Shown: positions 1 through 5,954 of the stretch, piece after piece
Position numbering within the stretch: position 1 is the first letter of the stretch
How the letters are laid out: each line of letters opens with the position of its first letter
Notes under the pieces: generated by a model
The model's input: the letters and a program-made list of their open reading frames with translations, nothing else
The model's database searches: none
Told to the model about the DNA's origin: nothing
Assembly: GCA_964598695.1 (NCBI GenBank)
Contig: CAZRDB010000196.1
Location: forward strand, 1 to 9,123
Direction: 5' to 3'
DNA: 9,123 nucleotides
Source of the DNA: CAZRDB01 sp964598695
GTDB taxonomy: Bacteria; Armatimonadota; Zipacnadia; UBA1398
Made by a program: the position numbers and the translations under genes

Positions 1-2566
1 CGAACCGGGCCCAGTCCCAGCTCGTGTTCCAGTGCGTGGGCCGCTCGACGTTGCCGTACTGGATCTCGTAGGTCGCGCGCGTCGCGTGGACATCGACCGG
101 GAACTCGGCCTTGAGCAACAGGTGCTTCTCGTGCCACTCGACCTCGGTCTCGAAGTCGATCCGCGGCGTCGTCGCGTAGACGAACACTCGCTGCGTGAGC
201 GACGACCGGCCGAACTCGCGCCGGATCTCGAAGCCCGCGCGCACCGGCCCCTGCTCGATGGCCCGGAAGCTCGCCAGCTCCGTCACCTCCCACGACTTGT
301 CCTGGTAGAAGATGTCGATGTCCCAGGCGTCGTAGTCGAGCGGCTTGTCCTCGAACAGCCGGAGGACGTTCGCGAGCGCGCCGGGCGCCAGCACCTCGCG
401 GCCCTGCTTCTTGTCGTAGAGCCGCGAGATCCGGCCCTGCGCGTCGAACTCGACCGTCCACAGCGGGCTCGAGAGCGTGCGCGCGGCCTCGTCGGCCGAG
501 ACGGGCGACGCCGCCGGCGCCGCGCCGGGGGCGAGCCGGAGCGTCCGCCAGCCGAGCGAGGGCACGGCCGGCGGCTCGAGGAGCAGGCGGGGGCCGTCGG
601 CCGTCTCCACCTGCTGGGCGGGGACGGGCTCCCCTGCCTCGGTCACGACGGCGCACGCCGGGTCGCTCACCGCGACGAGGACGGGATCGGTCCGGTCCCA
701 GCTCAGCGAGTTCACCAACAGCAGGGCCTCGCCGGCGCCGGTCGTGTCGACGGCTTCGGCCAGGGCCTCCAGGCCGCTCTCGACGATCGTGCCGCCCAGC
801 TCGGCGACGCGGCCGTACTGGGCCAGGGAGTCGACGTAGACCTCCTGGATCGACGAGCCGGGGAGGATGTCGTGGAACTGGTTGAGCAGCACGAGCTGCC
901 AGGCCTCGTCGAGCGTCCCATGGGGGTATTCGAGGCCACGGAGGTGGCCCAGCGCCGCGAGGAACTCGGCATCGCGCAGGAGGAACTCCGACTTGCGGTT
1001 CGCCCGCTTGTTGCGGGCCTGGCTCGTGTAGGTGCCCCGGTGGTACTCGAGGTACAGCTCGCCGTTCCAGCGCGGCAGCGCGGCGCGGGCGCTCTCGAGC
1101 CGCCCGAAGTAGCCCTCGGCCGTCCCGAACCGCACGCGCGGGCAACCGGGGAACTCCTTGAGGCGGGTGGAGATCTCGAGCATCTCGCGGGTCACGCCGC
1201 CGCCGCCGTCGCCGTGTCCGAAGGAGATCAGGACCTCCTCGTGCTGCTGCTTCTGTTGGTAGCGGCGCCAGGTGTGGATGACCTGCTTGGGCTCCGGGTT
1301 GCCGCAGTAGGTGGTGCCGCGGTGGCTGGCGTCGTCGGTGGCCGTGATGAAGTGGGTGAGCACCTCGGAGCCGTCGATCCCCTGCCAGAGGAAGCTGTCG
1401 TAGGGCATGGTGTTGTACTGGTTCCAGGAGATCTTGATGGTCATGAACCAGTCCATGCCGCACCGGCGGATGATCTGTGGCAGCGCCCACGAGTAGCCGA
1501 ACACGTCGGGCAGCCACAGCAGGCGCGAGTGGACCCCGAACTGCTCGCGGAAGTAACGCTGGCCGTACAGGAACTGGCGGACGAGGGCCTCGCCCGAGCT
1601 GACGTTGCAGTCGGCCTCGACCCACATGCCGCCCGTCGGCTCCCAGCGGCCCTCGGCCACGCGGTCGCGGATCCGGTCGTAGAGGCCGGGCGCGTCGTCC
1701 TCGAGGTACCGGTAGAGCTGGGGCTGGCTCTGGGTGAAGTGGTAGTCGGGGTACTGCTCCATGAGCGAGAGCACGGTCGAGAAGGTCCGCGTGCTCTTGT
1801 GGCGCGTCTCGAGCAGGGGCCACAGCCAGGCGACGTCGATGTGCGAGTGGCCGCACAGGAGCACCTCGGGCTGGTTGCCCGCCTCGAGTGCCCCGTACAG
1901 GTGGTCCCGGAGGTACTCGCGCGCCGCACGACAGGAGGCGTAGAACGCCTCGCCCATGGGCTCGCGGAAGTCGACGAGCTTCTCGGCGGCCTCCAGGGCG
2001 GTCAGGATGCGGGCGCGGTCGAGCGAGTGCTCGTCGAGCGCGCGGGCGACGCCCAGTGCGGTGTGGATGTCCCAGGCGAGCCCCCAGGCGTCGGGGTCCT
2101 CGGCGTACAGCTCGACGCCGACGAAGACCTCCGGCGCCGGCCGGGCGCCGGTGGAGGCGAGGAAGTCGAGACGGAAGCTCGTGCCCGGGACTCCCGAGGC
2201 CTGGAGCAGGAAGCACTCGTGGGCCCAATCGACCCCCTGCACCGGCACGCGGTTGACGTAGGCAAGCGCTTCGTAGCTGTACCGCCGCCCGCGGTCGGTC
2301 AGGATCGGCTTCACGCGGACCGGGAGGCCTGCGAAGCTCTCGGGGACGGTCACATCGACCGAGAACCAGCGGCGCTGCTCCGGTTCGCCCCATGGCTCCC
2401 CCTTGTGGATCGTCCCCCAGGCCGCGGTCGCCTCGGGCGGACCACCGGGGACCGCCTGCGGATCCAGGGCGAGGGAGCGGGCCTGCGCGATCCTCTCGAC
2501 GTACCGCCGCGAACGGTCGCGGATCTCTCCCTCTCGACGTTCGAGTCGCGCGATCGTGAATCTCAT
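1..2566 (-). CDS. GH38 alpha-mannosidase (3' end cut by window edge)
   Basis: Retaining alpha-mannosidase of glycoside hydrolase family 38 (Ams1-like bacterial type), hydrolysing terminal alpha-mannosides. No signal peptide is visible, so it is probably cytoplasmic. The reading frame is open for 855 codons with no stop and leaves the window at base 1; full-length relatives are about 1000-1050 residues, so a C-terminal beta portion is missing. Visible layout: an N-terminal beta region (about 30-225), then the catalytic domain. Residues 240-244 read HSHID, giving the expected zinc ligands H242 and D244. WLPDVFGYS carries the nucleophile and zinc ligand D354. GHGDGGGG carries the late zinc histidine H451. 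The last visible residues match the family's conserved NVERPTH.NTSWD stretch. The ATG at 2566 is preceded by AGGAGG at 2575-2580 with 8 bases spacing, which fixes the start. It is the last of three minus-strand genes, separated from the membrane protein upstream by a terminator-like hairpin. Family call is secure; the exact linkage hydrolysed is not. Confidence 0.95.
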   Translation of the reverse strand, partial: MRFTIARLERREGEIRDRSRRYVERIAQARSLALDPQAVPGGPPEATAAWGTIHKGEPWGEPEQRRWFSVDVTVPESFAGLPVRVKPILTDRGRRYSYEALAYVNRVPVQGVDWAHECFLLQASGVPGTSFRLDFLASTGARPAPEVFVGVELYAEDPDAWGLAWDIHTALGVARALDEHSLDRARILTALEAAEKLVDFREPMGEAFYASCRAAREYLRDHLYGALEAGNQPEVLLCGHSHIDVAWLWPLLETRHKSTRTFSTVLSLMEQYPDYHFTQSQPQLYRYLEDDAPGLYDRIRDRVAEGRWEPTGGMWVEADCNVSSGEALVRQFLYGQRYFREQFGVHSRLLWLPDVFGYSWALPQIIRRCGMDWFMTIKISWNQYNTMPYDSFLWQGIDGSEVLTHFITATDDASHRGTTYCGNPEPKQVIHTWRRYQQKQQHEEVLISFGHGDGGGGVTREMLEISTRLKEFPGCPRVRFGTAEGYFGRLESARAALPRWNGELYLEYHRGTYTSQARNKRANRKSEFLLRDAEFLAALGHLRGLEYPHGTLDEAWQLVLLNQFHDILPGSSIQEVYVDSLAQYGRVAELGGTIVESGLEALAEAVDTTGAGEALLLVNSLSWDRTDPVLVAVSDPACAVVTEAGEPVPAQQVETADGPRLLLEPPAVPSLGWRTLRLAPGAAPAASPVSADEAARTLSSPLWTVEFDAQGRISRLYDKKQGREVLAPGALANVLRLFEDKPLDYDAWDIDIFYQDKSWEVTELASFRAIEQGPVRAGFEIRREFGRSSLTQRVFVYATTPRIDFETEVEWHEKHLLLKAEFPVDVHATRATYEIQYGNVERPTHWNTSWDWARF

Positions 2567-2592
2567 TCGGGTTTCCTCCTGTCCCCCGCCCA

Positions 2593-2622
2593 CGGCGCCC
2601 CTTGGGGGTTCGGTCGGCGCCG
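2593..2622 (-). other. GC-rich inverted repeat upstream of the mannosidase gene
   Basis: CGGCGCC at 2593-2599 can pair with GGCGCCG at 2616-2622, leaving a 16-base loop. It lies between the terminator-like hairpin of the upstream gene and the ribosome site of the mannosidase, so it could be in the mannosidase leader or an operator. GGCGCC is self-complementary and common in such G+C-rich DNA, so chance is quite possible. I see no convincing -35/-10 pair in this 86-base stretch. Confidence 0.25.
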
Positions 2623-2652
2623 CGGTACCCCTGCGACCCTCCACAAACGAAG

Positions 2653-2683
2653 CGAGCCCGGCGAAGGACCTCCGCCGGGCTCG
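2653..2683 (-). terminator. Rho-independent-like terminator after the membrane protein gene
   Basis: A perfect 11-bp stem (CGAGCCCGGCG at 2653-2663 with CGCCGGGCTCG at 2673-2683) encloses a 9-base loop. It starts 22 bases beyond the stop codon of the minus-strand gene ending at 2706. In the minus direction it is followed by CTTCGTTTG, a weak U-rich run. The position between two co-directional genes argues that the mannosidase gene has its own promoter. The poor U-tract lowers certainty. Confidence 0.65.
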
Positions 2684-2705
2684 TGGTGGACGAGCAGGAC
2701 ACTCT

Positions 2706-3713
2706 CTACTGCTTGGTCAGGCGAAGCTCTCCGCCCATACCGCCCATCCGGCCGCCGCTGAGGATCAGCGTCCGGTCTCCCTCGAGCCGGAAGTCGATGT
2801 CGTCGGACTGGCTCATGCCGCCGAACTCGACGTCGATGTGCATCTTGCTGCCGTTGATGCTCCAGCGGAAGCTGATCGGCGTGGGCATCTGCGAGACGGT
2901 CATCGAGCCGCTCCCGCCCCGGTTGTAGGTGAAGGTCATGCTCATGCCCTGCATGCTGCCGGTCCAGGTGCCGATGATCTTCTCGGCGACGCCGCCCTCA
3001 GCCGGGCCGGCCGACTCGCCGCCGCCCTGCGTCGTGGGGCCCCCTTGGCTCGCGGGACCGGTCGAGGACTTGGTCGTGGCGCCCTTGCCCAGCGGCAGAA
3101 CGTACCGCTGGCCGTTGCGCTCGACCACTGCGCCCTTCATGGTCGCGTACTCGAGCGTGTAGCCGAACGCCGACTCGCCGGAGTTCACCCAGCGGGTGTC
3201 GCCCGACTCCTTCTGGACAACGAGGGCCCGGATCGAGTCGCCCTCACCCACGAGCGCGGCGATGTACACGCGCGCCTCGCCCGGTGTGCCACCCGCCGAG
3301 GGACCGCCGCCACCGGGCGGACGTACGCCGCCGCCCATCGAGGAGCCGGCCCCGGGGCCGGACGGCTGCCCGCCGCCCGAGGGCCCGGCCTGTGTCGAGC
3401 CGGGCTTGGTCCGCGAGCCGCCGCTCGGCGTGTTGGCCGCCACCGCGGCTGCGAACACGCCGGGCAGACCGCCCTTGGCCGGCTCGAAGGCCTTCGGATC
3501 GGCGATGCCGTCACCCTCGTACACGAGTCCGCCCGAGGCCTCGATCGGCTTGTCGGAGACGAGCACCGTCGCCGCCTGGCTGAGGATCTCCTCATCGGCA
3601 GACGGAGACGACGCGCCTCCGACCCTCGCCAGAACCGCGAACCCGCTTCCCGCGACAACCACGACGAGGAAGACGCTCAGGATCAGGATGTCTCGCTTTG
3701 TGATGCGACTCAC
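2706..3713 (-). CDS. Single-pass membrane protein with GspC-like domain and lipocalin-like C-terminal domain
   Basis: A protein of 335 residues, function unknown. Seen in sequence: a short basic N-terminus, one hydrophobic helix (about 8-30), a conserved-looking segment (about 37-95), a Gly/Pro/Ser-rich linker (about 96-147), a compact beta-type domain (148-212), a second low-complexity linker (213-241) and a C-terminal domain (244-335). That last domain begins IIGTWTGS and has the F.W.ING...ID pattern of small lipocalin-like/DUF5640-type beta barrels. The 148-212 domain resembles the periplasmic beta domain of GspC-type secretion proteins and is shared with the protein encoded at 3975-4748 (about 26 identities in 64 aligned residues, no gaps, by hand). 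The frame runs open upstream to an ATG at 3896, but the GTG at 3713 is preferred because a ribosome site with GGAG 8 bases upstream precedes it and the helix then begins near residue 8. The predicted topology puts the domains outside the membrane. The C-terminal domain is methionine-rich (nine in about 80 residues). A scaffold or pilus/secretion-related role is inference. Confidence 0.85.
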   Translation of the reverse strand: MSRITKRDILILSVFLVVVVAGSGFAVLARVGGASSPSADEEILSQAATVLVSDKPIEASGGLVYEGDGIADPKAFEPAKGGLPGVFAAAVAANTPSGGSRTKPGSTQAGPSGGGQPSGPGAGSSMGGGVRPPGGGGPSAGGTPGEARVYIAALVGEGDSIRALVVQKESGDTRWVNSGESAFGYTLEYATMKGAVVERNGQRYVLPLGKGATTKSSTGPASQGGPTTQGGGESAGPAEGGVAEKIIGTWTGSMQGMSMTFTYNRGGSGSMTVSQMPTPISFRWSINGSKMHIDVEFGGMSQSDDIDFRLEGDRTLILSGGRMGGMGGELRLTKQ

Positions 3714-3717
3714 GGAA

Positions 3718-3725
3718 CTCTCTCC
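3718..3725 (-). promoter_or_regulatory. Ribosome binding site deciding a GTG start
   Basis: On the minus strand this reads GGAGAGAG, with GGAG 8 bases before the GTG at 3713. It favours that start over the in-frame ATG at 3896, which would add about 60 Arg-rich, low-complexity residues ahead of the membrane helix. Confidence 0.6.
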
Positions 3726-3945
3726 GATCGCGTGTATGGCCTGCCAACAGCTATGGACGCGCGGGCGCGCAAAGCGTTGCGGCCATCTCGCATACCGAAC
3801 CCGGGCGGCAGGTCCCCTCTGTTGTTTGCCGTACTCATCCGTTGCCGGACTCCGCCCCAAGAACCTAGACGCCCGCGTCCCGCGCGTGTTCAGCATCCGA
3901 TACGCCTACGCGGACTATGAGGTTACCCCCGGCTCGCGCGTTACG

Positions 3946-3962
3946 GGCCGCGTTCCGCGGCC
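3946..3962 (-). other. Short strong hairpin after the second membrane protein gene
   Basis: GGCCGCG (3946-3952) pairs with CGCGGCC (3956-3962) around a 3-base TTC loop, 12 bases past the stop codon at 3975. There is no U-tract after it in the minus direction, so it is at best an imperfect terminator or an mRNA 3' stabilising structure. The rest of the 261-base gap (3714-3974) shows no further gene, and I could not find a convincing promoter for the gene starting at 3713. Confidence 0.4.
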
Positions 3963-3974
3963 TACTCCGGTCCC

Positions 3975-4748
3975 CTACGGCGCGCGCACCGCCTCCACGG
4001 CGGTCGACTCCCCATCGCCCACGATGACTTCGGCCGGCGCGGAGCCCGCGGACGGCTGCGGGGGAACCGCCCCGGGTGAGGGATCGCCCGCTCTGCGGCC
4101 GGCCGGAGGGTTCGAGCCCGAGAACGCCTTGGCCCTCGGCGCGCCCTCCCCCACCCGCAGCGCCCACTGCCCGGGGCCCTTGCGGAGCGTCGCGCCCGCG
4201 AGCGAGGCGCTCTCCACCGTGTAGCCGAGGGCGGCCTCGCCGACCGTCGCCCATGTCCCGTGCCCGGTCGCGCGCGAGGCGACGAGCACCCGGGTCGCGG
4301 CGCCGAAGCCGACCGCACCCGCGATGTAGACGTCGCACTGCGTCACCGCCTCCCGCGCCGGCTCGGTCGTCCCGGAGGGCGGACCATCTTCGGGCGGCTC
4401 GGCAGGGGGCCGCAGGGCCGAGCCCGCGGCGGCCTCGCCGATGGGTCTCGCATCAGGCGCGGCAGACGCAGCCCCTTGGGGCGCCGCTCCACCGCTCGGC
4501 GCGGCCGGCGCCACGCGGCGGGAGGTGCTCCGCCGGCCGGCAAGGGCCAGGTACGACGAGGAGGGGCTCGCGCAGTCGAGCGCGCTCCTGGCCTCGATGC
4601 TCGGGCCGTCGCTGCGGTACGCGGCGATGGCCGTGAGAACCCGCTCACTCTCCCGTTCGTCGCGACGGGAGTTCCATAGCCAGATCTGCACGAAGGCGAC
4701 CGTAGCGAGCATCGCCCCCATCGCGACCCACGTGCCTCGCATGGCCAT
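3975..4748 (-). CDS. Single-pass membrane protein with GspC-like domain, paralogue of the next gene
   Basis: A protein of 257 residues, function unknown. It has one membrane helix at about 6-25 with a short cytoplasmic N-terminus, a charged segment (about 27-60), a long Ala/Pro/Gly-rich linker (about 70-135), the beta-type domain (139-203) and a Pro/Gly-rich tail with no folded C-terminal domain. The 64-residue domain aligns without gaps to residues 149-212 of the protein encoded at 2706-3713. Shared positions include VYIA at the start, R.LV, W, GE.A.GYT.E.A, GA and L..G.GA, arranged as in GspC-type domains. It thus has the same helix-linker-domain design as its neighbour but lacks the lipocalin-like end. 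Start: ATG at 4748, with GGAGG at 4755-4759 spaced by 6 bases. A longer frame reaches ATG 4817 but has no good ribosome site, and its extension would overlap the divergent promoter at 4804-4832. A duplication followed by domain gain or loss is inferred. Confidence 0.82.
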   Translation of the reverse strand: MAMRGTWVAMGAMLATVAFVQIWLWNSRRDERESERVLTAIAAYRSDGPSIEARSALDCASPSSSYLALAGRRSTSRRVAPAAPSGGAAPQGAASAAPDARPIGEAAAGSALRPPAEPPEDGPPSGTTEPAREAVTQCDVYIAGAVGFGAATRVLVASRATGHGTWATVGEAALGYTVESASLAGATLRKGPGQWALRVGEGAPRAKAFSGSNPPAGRRAGDPSPGAVPPQPSAGSAPAEVIVGDGESTAVEAVRAP

Positions 4749-4754
4749 GCAGGG

Positions 4755-4761
4755 CCTCCCT
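4755..4761 (-). promoter_or_regulatory. Ribosome binding site deciding the ATG at 4748
   Basis: On the minus strand this reads AGGGAGG, with GGAGG 6 bases before the ATG at 4748. This supports 4748 over the ATG two codons further in (4742) and over the upstream ATG at 4817. Confidence 0.65.
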
Positions 4762-4763
4762 CC

Positions 4764-4815
4764 GGCGCACGGGGTGCATCCGGCGGCACGCACGCGCACG
4801 CCGTTGCCGTGCGCC
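4764..4815. promoter_or_regulatory. Inverted repeat in the divergent intergenic region, possible operator
   Basis: GGCGCACGG at 4764-4772 is the exact reverse complement of CCGTGCGCC at 4807-4815, with 34 bases between them. The right arm overlaps the putative -35 element of the dehydrogenase promoter, and the left arm lies just upstream of the ribosome site of the minus-strand membrane protein gene. That placement suits a shared regulator site or DNA loop. The 9-base arms in G+C-rich DNA could also be chance. Confidence 0.35.
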
Positions 4816-4832
4816 ATTCACCAGCCTACACT
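4804..4832 (+). promoter_or_regulatory. Sigma70-like promoter for the zinc dehydrogenase
   Basis: TTGCCG at 4804-4809 and TACACT at 4827-4832 are separated by exactly 17 bases; each hexamer matches the sigma70 consensus at four of six positions, including the most conserved ones. Transcription would begin near 4839, leaving a leader of about 54 bases before the GTG at 4893. This argues against the in-frame ATG at 4809, which lies inside the promoter. Confidence 0.5.
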
Positions 4833-4876
4833 AAGTGGAGGCGCCGGAGCCCCCTTCCGTTTCGCGATCCGGCGCG

Positions 4877-4882
4877 AAGGAG
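4877..4882 (+). promoter_or_regulatory. Ribosome binding site deciding the dehydrogenase GTG start
   Basis: AAGGAG lies 10 bases before the GTG at 4893, a slightly long spacing. From this start the protein begins VLCARCTAPGH, matching the usual first beta strand of the family. Confidence 0.6.
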
Positions 4883-4892
4883 TGATTCGCCC

Positions 4893-5924
4893 GTGCTGTG
4901 CGCGCGCTGTACCGCCCCCGGCCATGTCTCGATCGTCGACGCCGAGGACCCCCAGATCCTCCCCAACGAAGTCCTCGTGGCCGTCCGCGCGGTCTCGATC
5001 TGCCCCTCCGACCACCACGTCTTCCGCGAGGGCCACTCCTCCGGCGTGTACCCGGACCACCCGATGATCCTGGGCCACGAGTTCGCCGGAGTCGTCGCAG
5101 CCGTCGGCGTCGAGGCGCAGGCGCCGCCCGTCGGCACGCCGGTCGCGGTCGAGCCGGCCTGGCACTGCGGCGTCTGCGACCTGTGCCGGCGCGGACTCAC
5201 CAACATCTGCCGCAACGTCATCTTCCCGAGCTACCCCAACCGGGACGGCGCGCTCGCCGAGTTCATCGCCTGCCCCGCCTTCTCGATCTACACGATGCCC
5301 GAGGGCATGGGCTTCCCCGAGGCCGCGTTCAGCGAGCCGGTCGGTGTGGCCGTCCATGCGGAGCGCCTGGCCCGGGTCCAGCCCGGCGAGGTCGTGGCGA
5401 TCCTCGGCGCGGGCGTCATCGGCGTCTCCCTGCTCGAGATCGCGCTGCTCCACGGGGCGCGCGCCGTCTACGTGGTCGAGCCGCGCGAGGCCCGGCGGGC
5501 CTTCCCCGCCAGCCATGGGGCGACGAGGGTCGTCGCGACCGTCGAGGAGCTGATCGGCGAGATCGGCGGCGGGGAGAACGGCCCCAGCGTGGTCTTCGAG
5601 GCCACGACGGGCCCCTCCGCCCTGGCTCAAGCGCTCGCGCTGTGCGAGCCGGCCGGCCGCGTCGTCACCATCGGCATCCCGCACGAGAACGAGGCGGTCT
5701 TCGAGCCGAGCACCCCGCGGCGCAAGGAGCTGACCGTCCACTTCGCGCGCCGCTCCCGCGATGCGCTCGAGGAGGCGCTCGCCCTGGTCGGCAGCCACAG
5801 GATCCATGCCCACGAGTGGGAGCGACGCGAGTTCCCGCTCACGGAGACGCAGGCCGCGTTCGAATCGTCGATCTGCCCGCCCGGCGGGGTGCTGCGGTCA
5901 GTGGTCCGGGTCGGGCAGGACTAG
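4893..5924 (+). CDS. Zinc-dependent medium-chain dehydrogenase (sorbitol/threonine dehydrogenase type)
   Basis: NAD(P)-dependent, zinc-containing medium-chain dehydrogenase oxidising a secondary alcohol; substrate not determinable, but a polyol, sugar or amino-alcohol is likely. The protein has 343 residues, normal for the family. Numbering from the GTG start, catalytic zinc ligands are C37, H62 and E63 (in GHE), with E148 as in sorbitol-dehydrogenase-type sites. Structural zinc cysteines are C92, C95, C98 and C106. The Rossmann motif GAGVIG is at 172-177, followed by the acidic E196 at the end of the second strand, which favours NAD over NADP. The GTG start is chosen over ATG 4809 because the first family strand begins right there and because of the promoter and ribosome site positions. 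It is transcribed away from the membrane protein gene and converges on the amidohydrolase gene with a 30-base gap. All zinc and cofactor residues are present, so it should be an active enzyme. Family call is secure; substrate assignment is not possible from sequence. Confidence 0.94.
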   Translation: MLCARCTAPGHVSIVDAEDPQILPNEVLVAVRAVSICPSDHHVFREGHSSGVYPDHPMILGHEFAGVVAAVGVEAQAPPVGTPVAVEPAWHCGVCDLCRRGLTNICRNVIFPSYPNRDGALAEFIACPAFSIYTMPEGMGFPEAAFSEPVGVAVHAERLARVQPGEVVAILGAGVIGVSLLEIALLHGARAVYVVEPREARRAFPASHGATRVVATVEELIGEIGGGENGPSVVFEATTGPSALAQALALCEPAGRVVTIGIPHENEAVFEPSTPRRKELTVHFARRSRDALEEALALVGSHRIHAHEWERREFPLTETQAAFESSICPPGGVLRSVVRVGQD

Positions 5925-5954
5925 ACCGACTCCCGACAGCCCACGGGGACCGCG

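Noticed and set aside
32..2761. A 909-codon open frame on the plus strand
   Set aside because: It lies opposite the GH38 gene, is made of Arg/Leu/Val/Glu/Asp-rich sequence without any domain, has no ribosome site and runs across the mannosidase start and the terminator. It is an effect of G+C-rich third positions.
3714..3896. N-terminal extension of the membrane protein from ATG 3896
   Set aside because: The added residues have no family-like features, and GTG 3713 has a ribosome site and places the membrane helix near the N-terminus, as in the paralogue.
2403..3920. A 505-codon open frame on the plus strand
   Set aside because: It overlaps the mannosidase start and the whole membrane protein gene in antisense; composition is Ala/Arg/His-rich with no recognisable motif.
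4818..5813. A 331-codon open frame on the minus strand opposite the dehydrogenase
   Set aside because: The plus strand has all zinc and cofactor motifs of a known family; this frame has only repetitive Asp/Arg/Gly/Ala composition.
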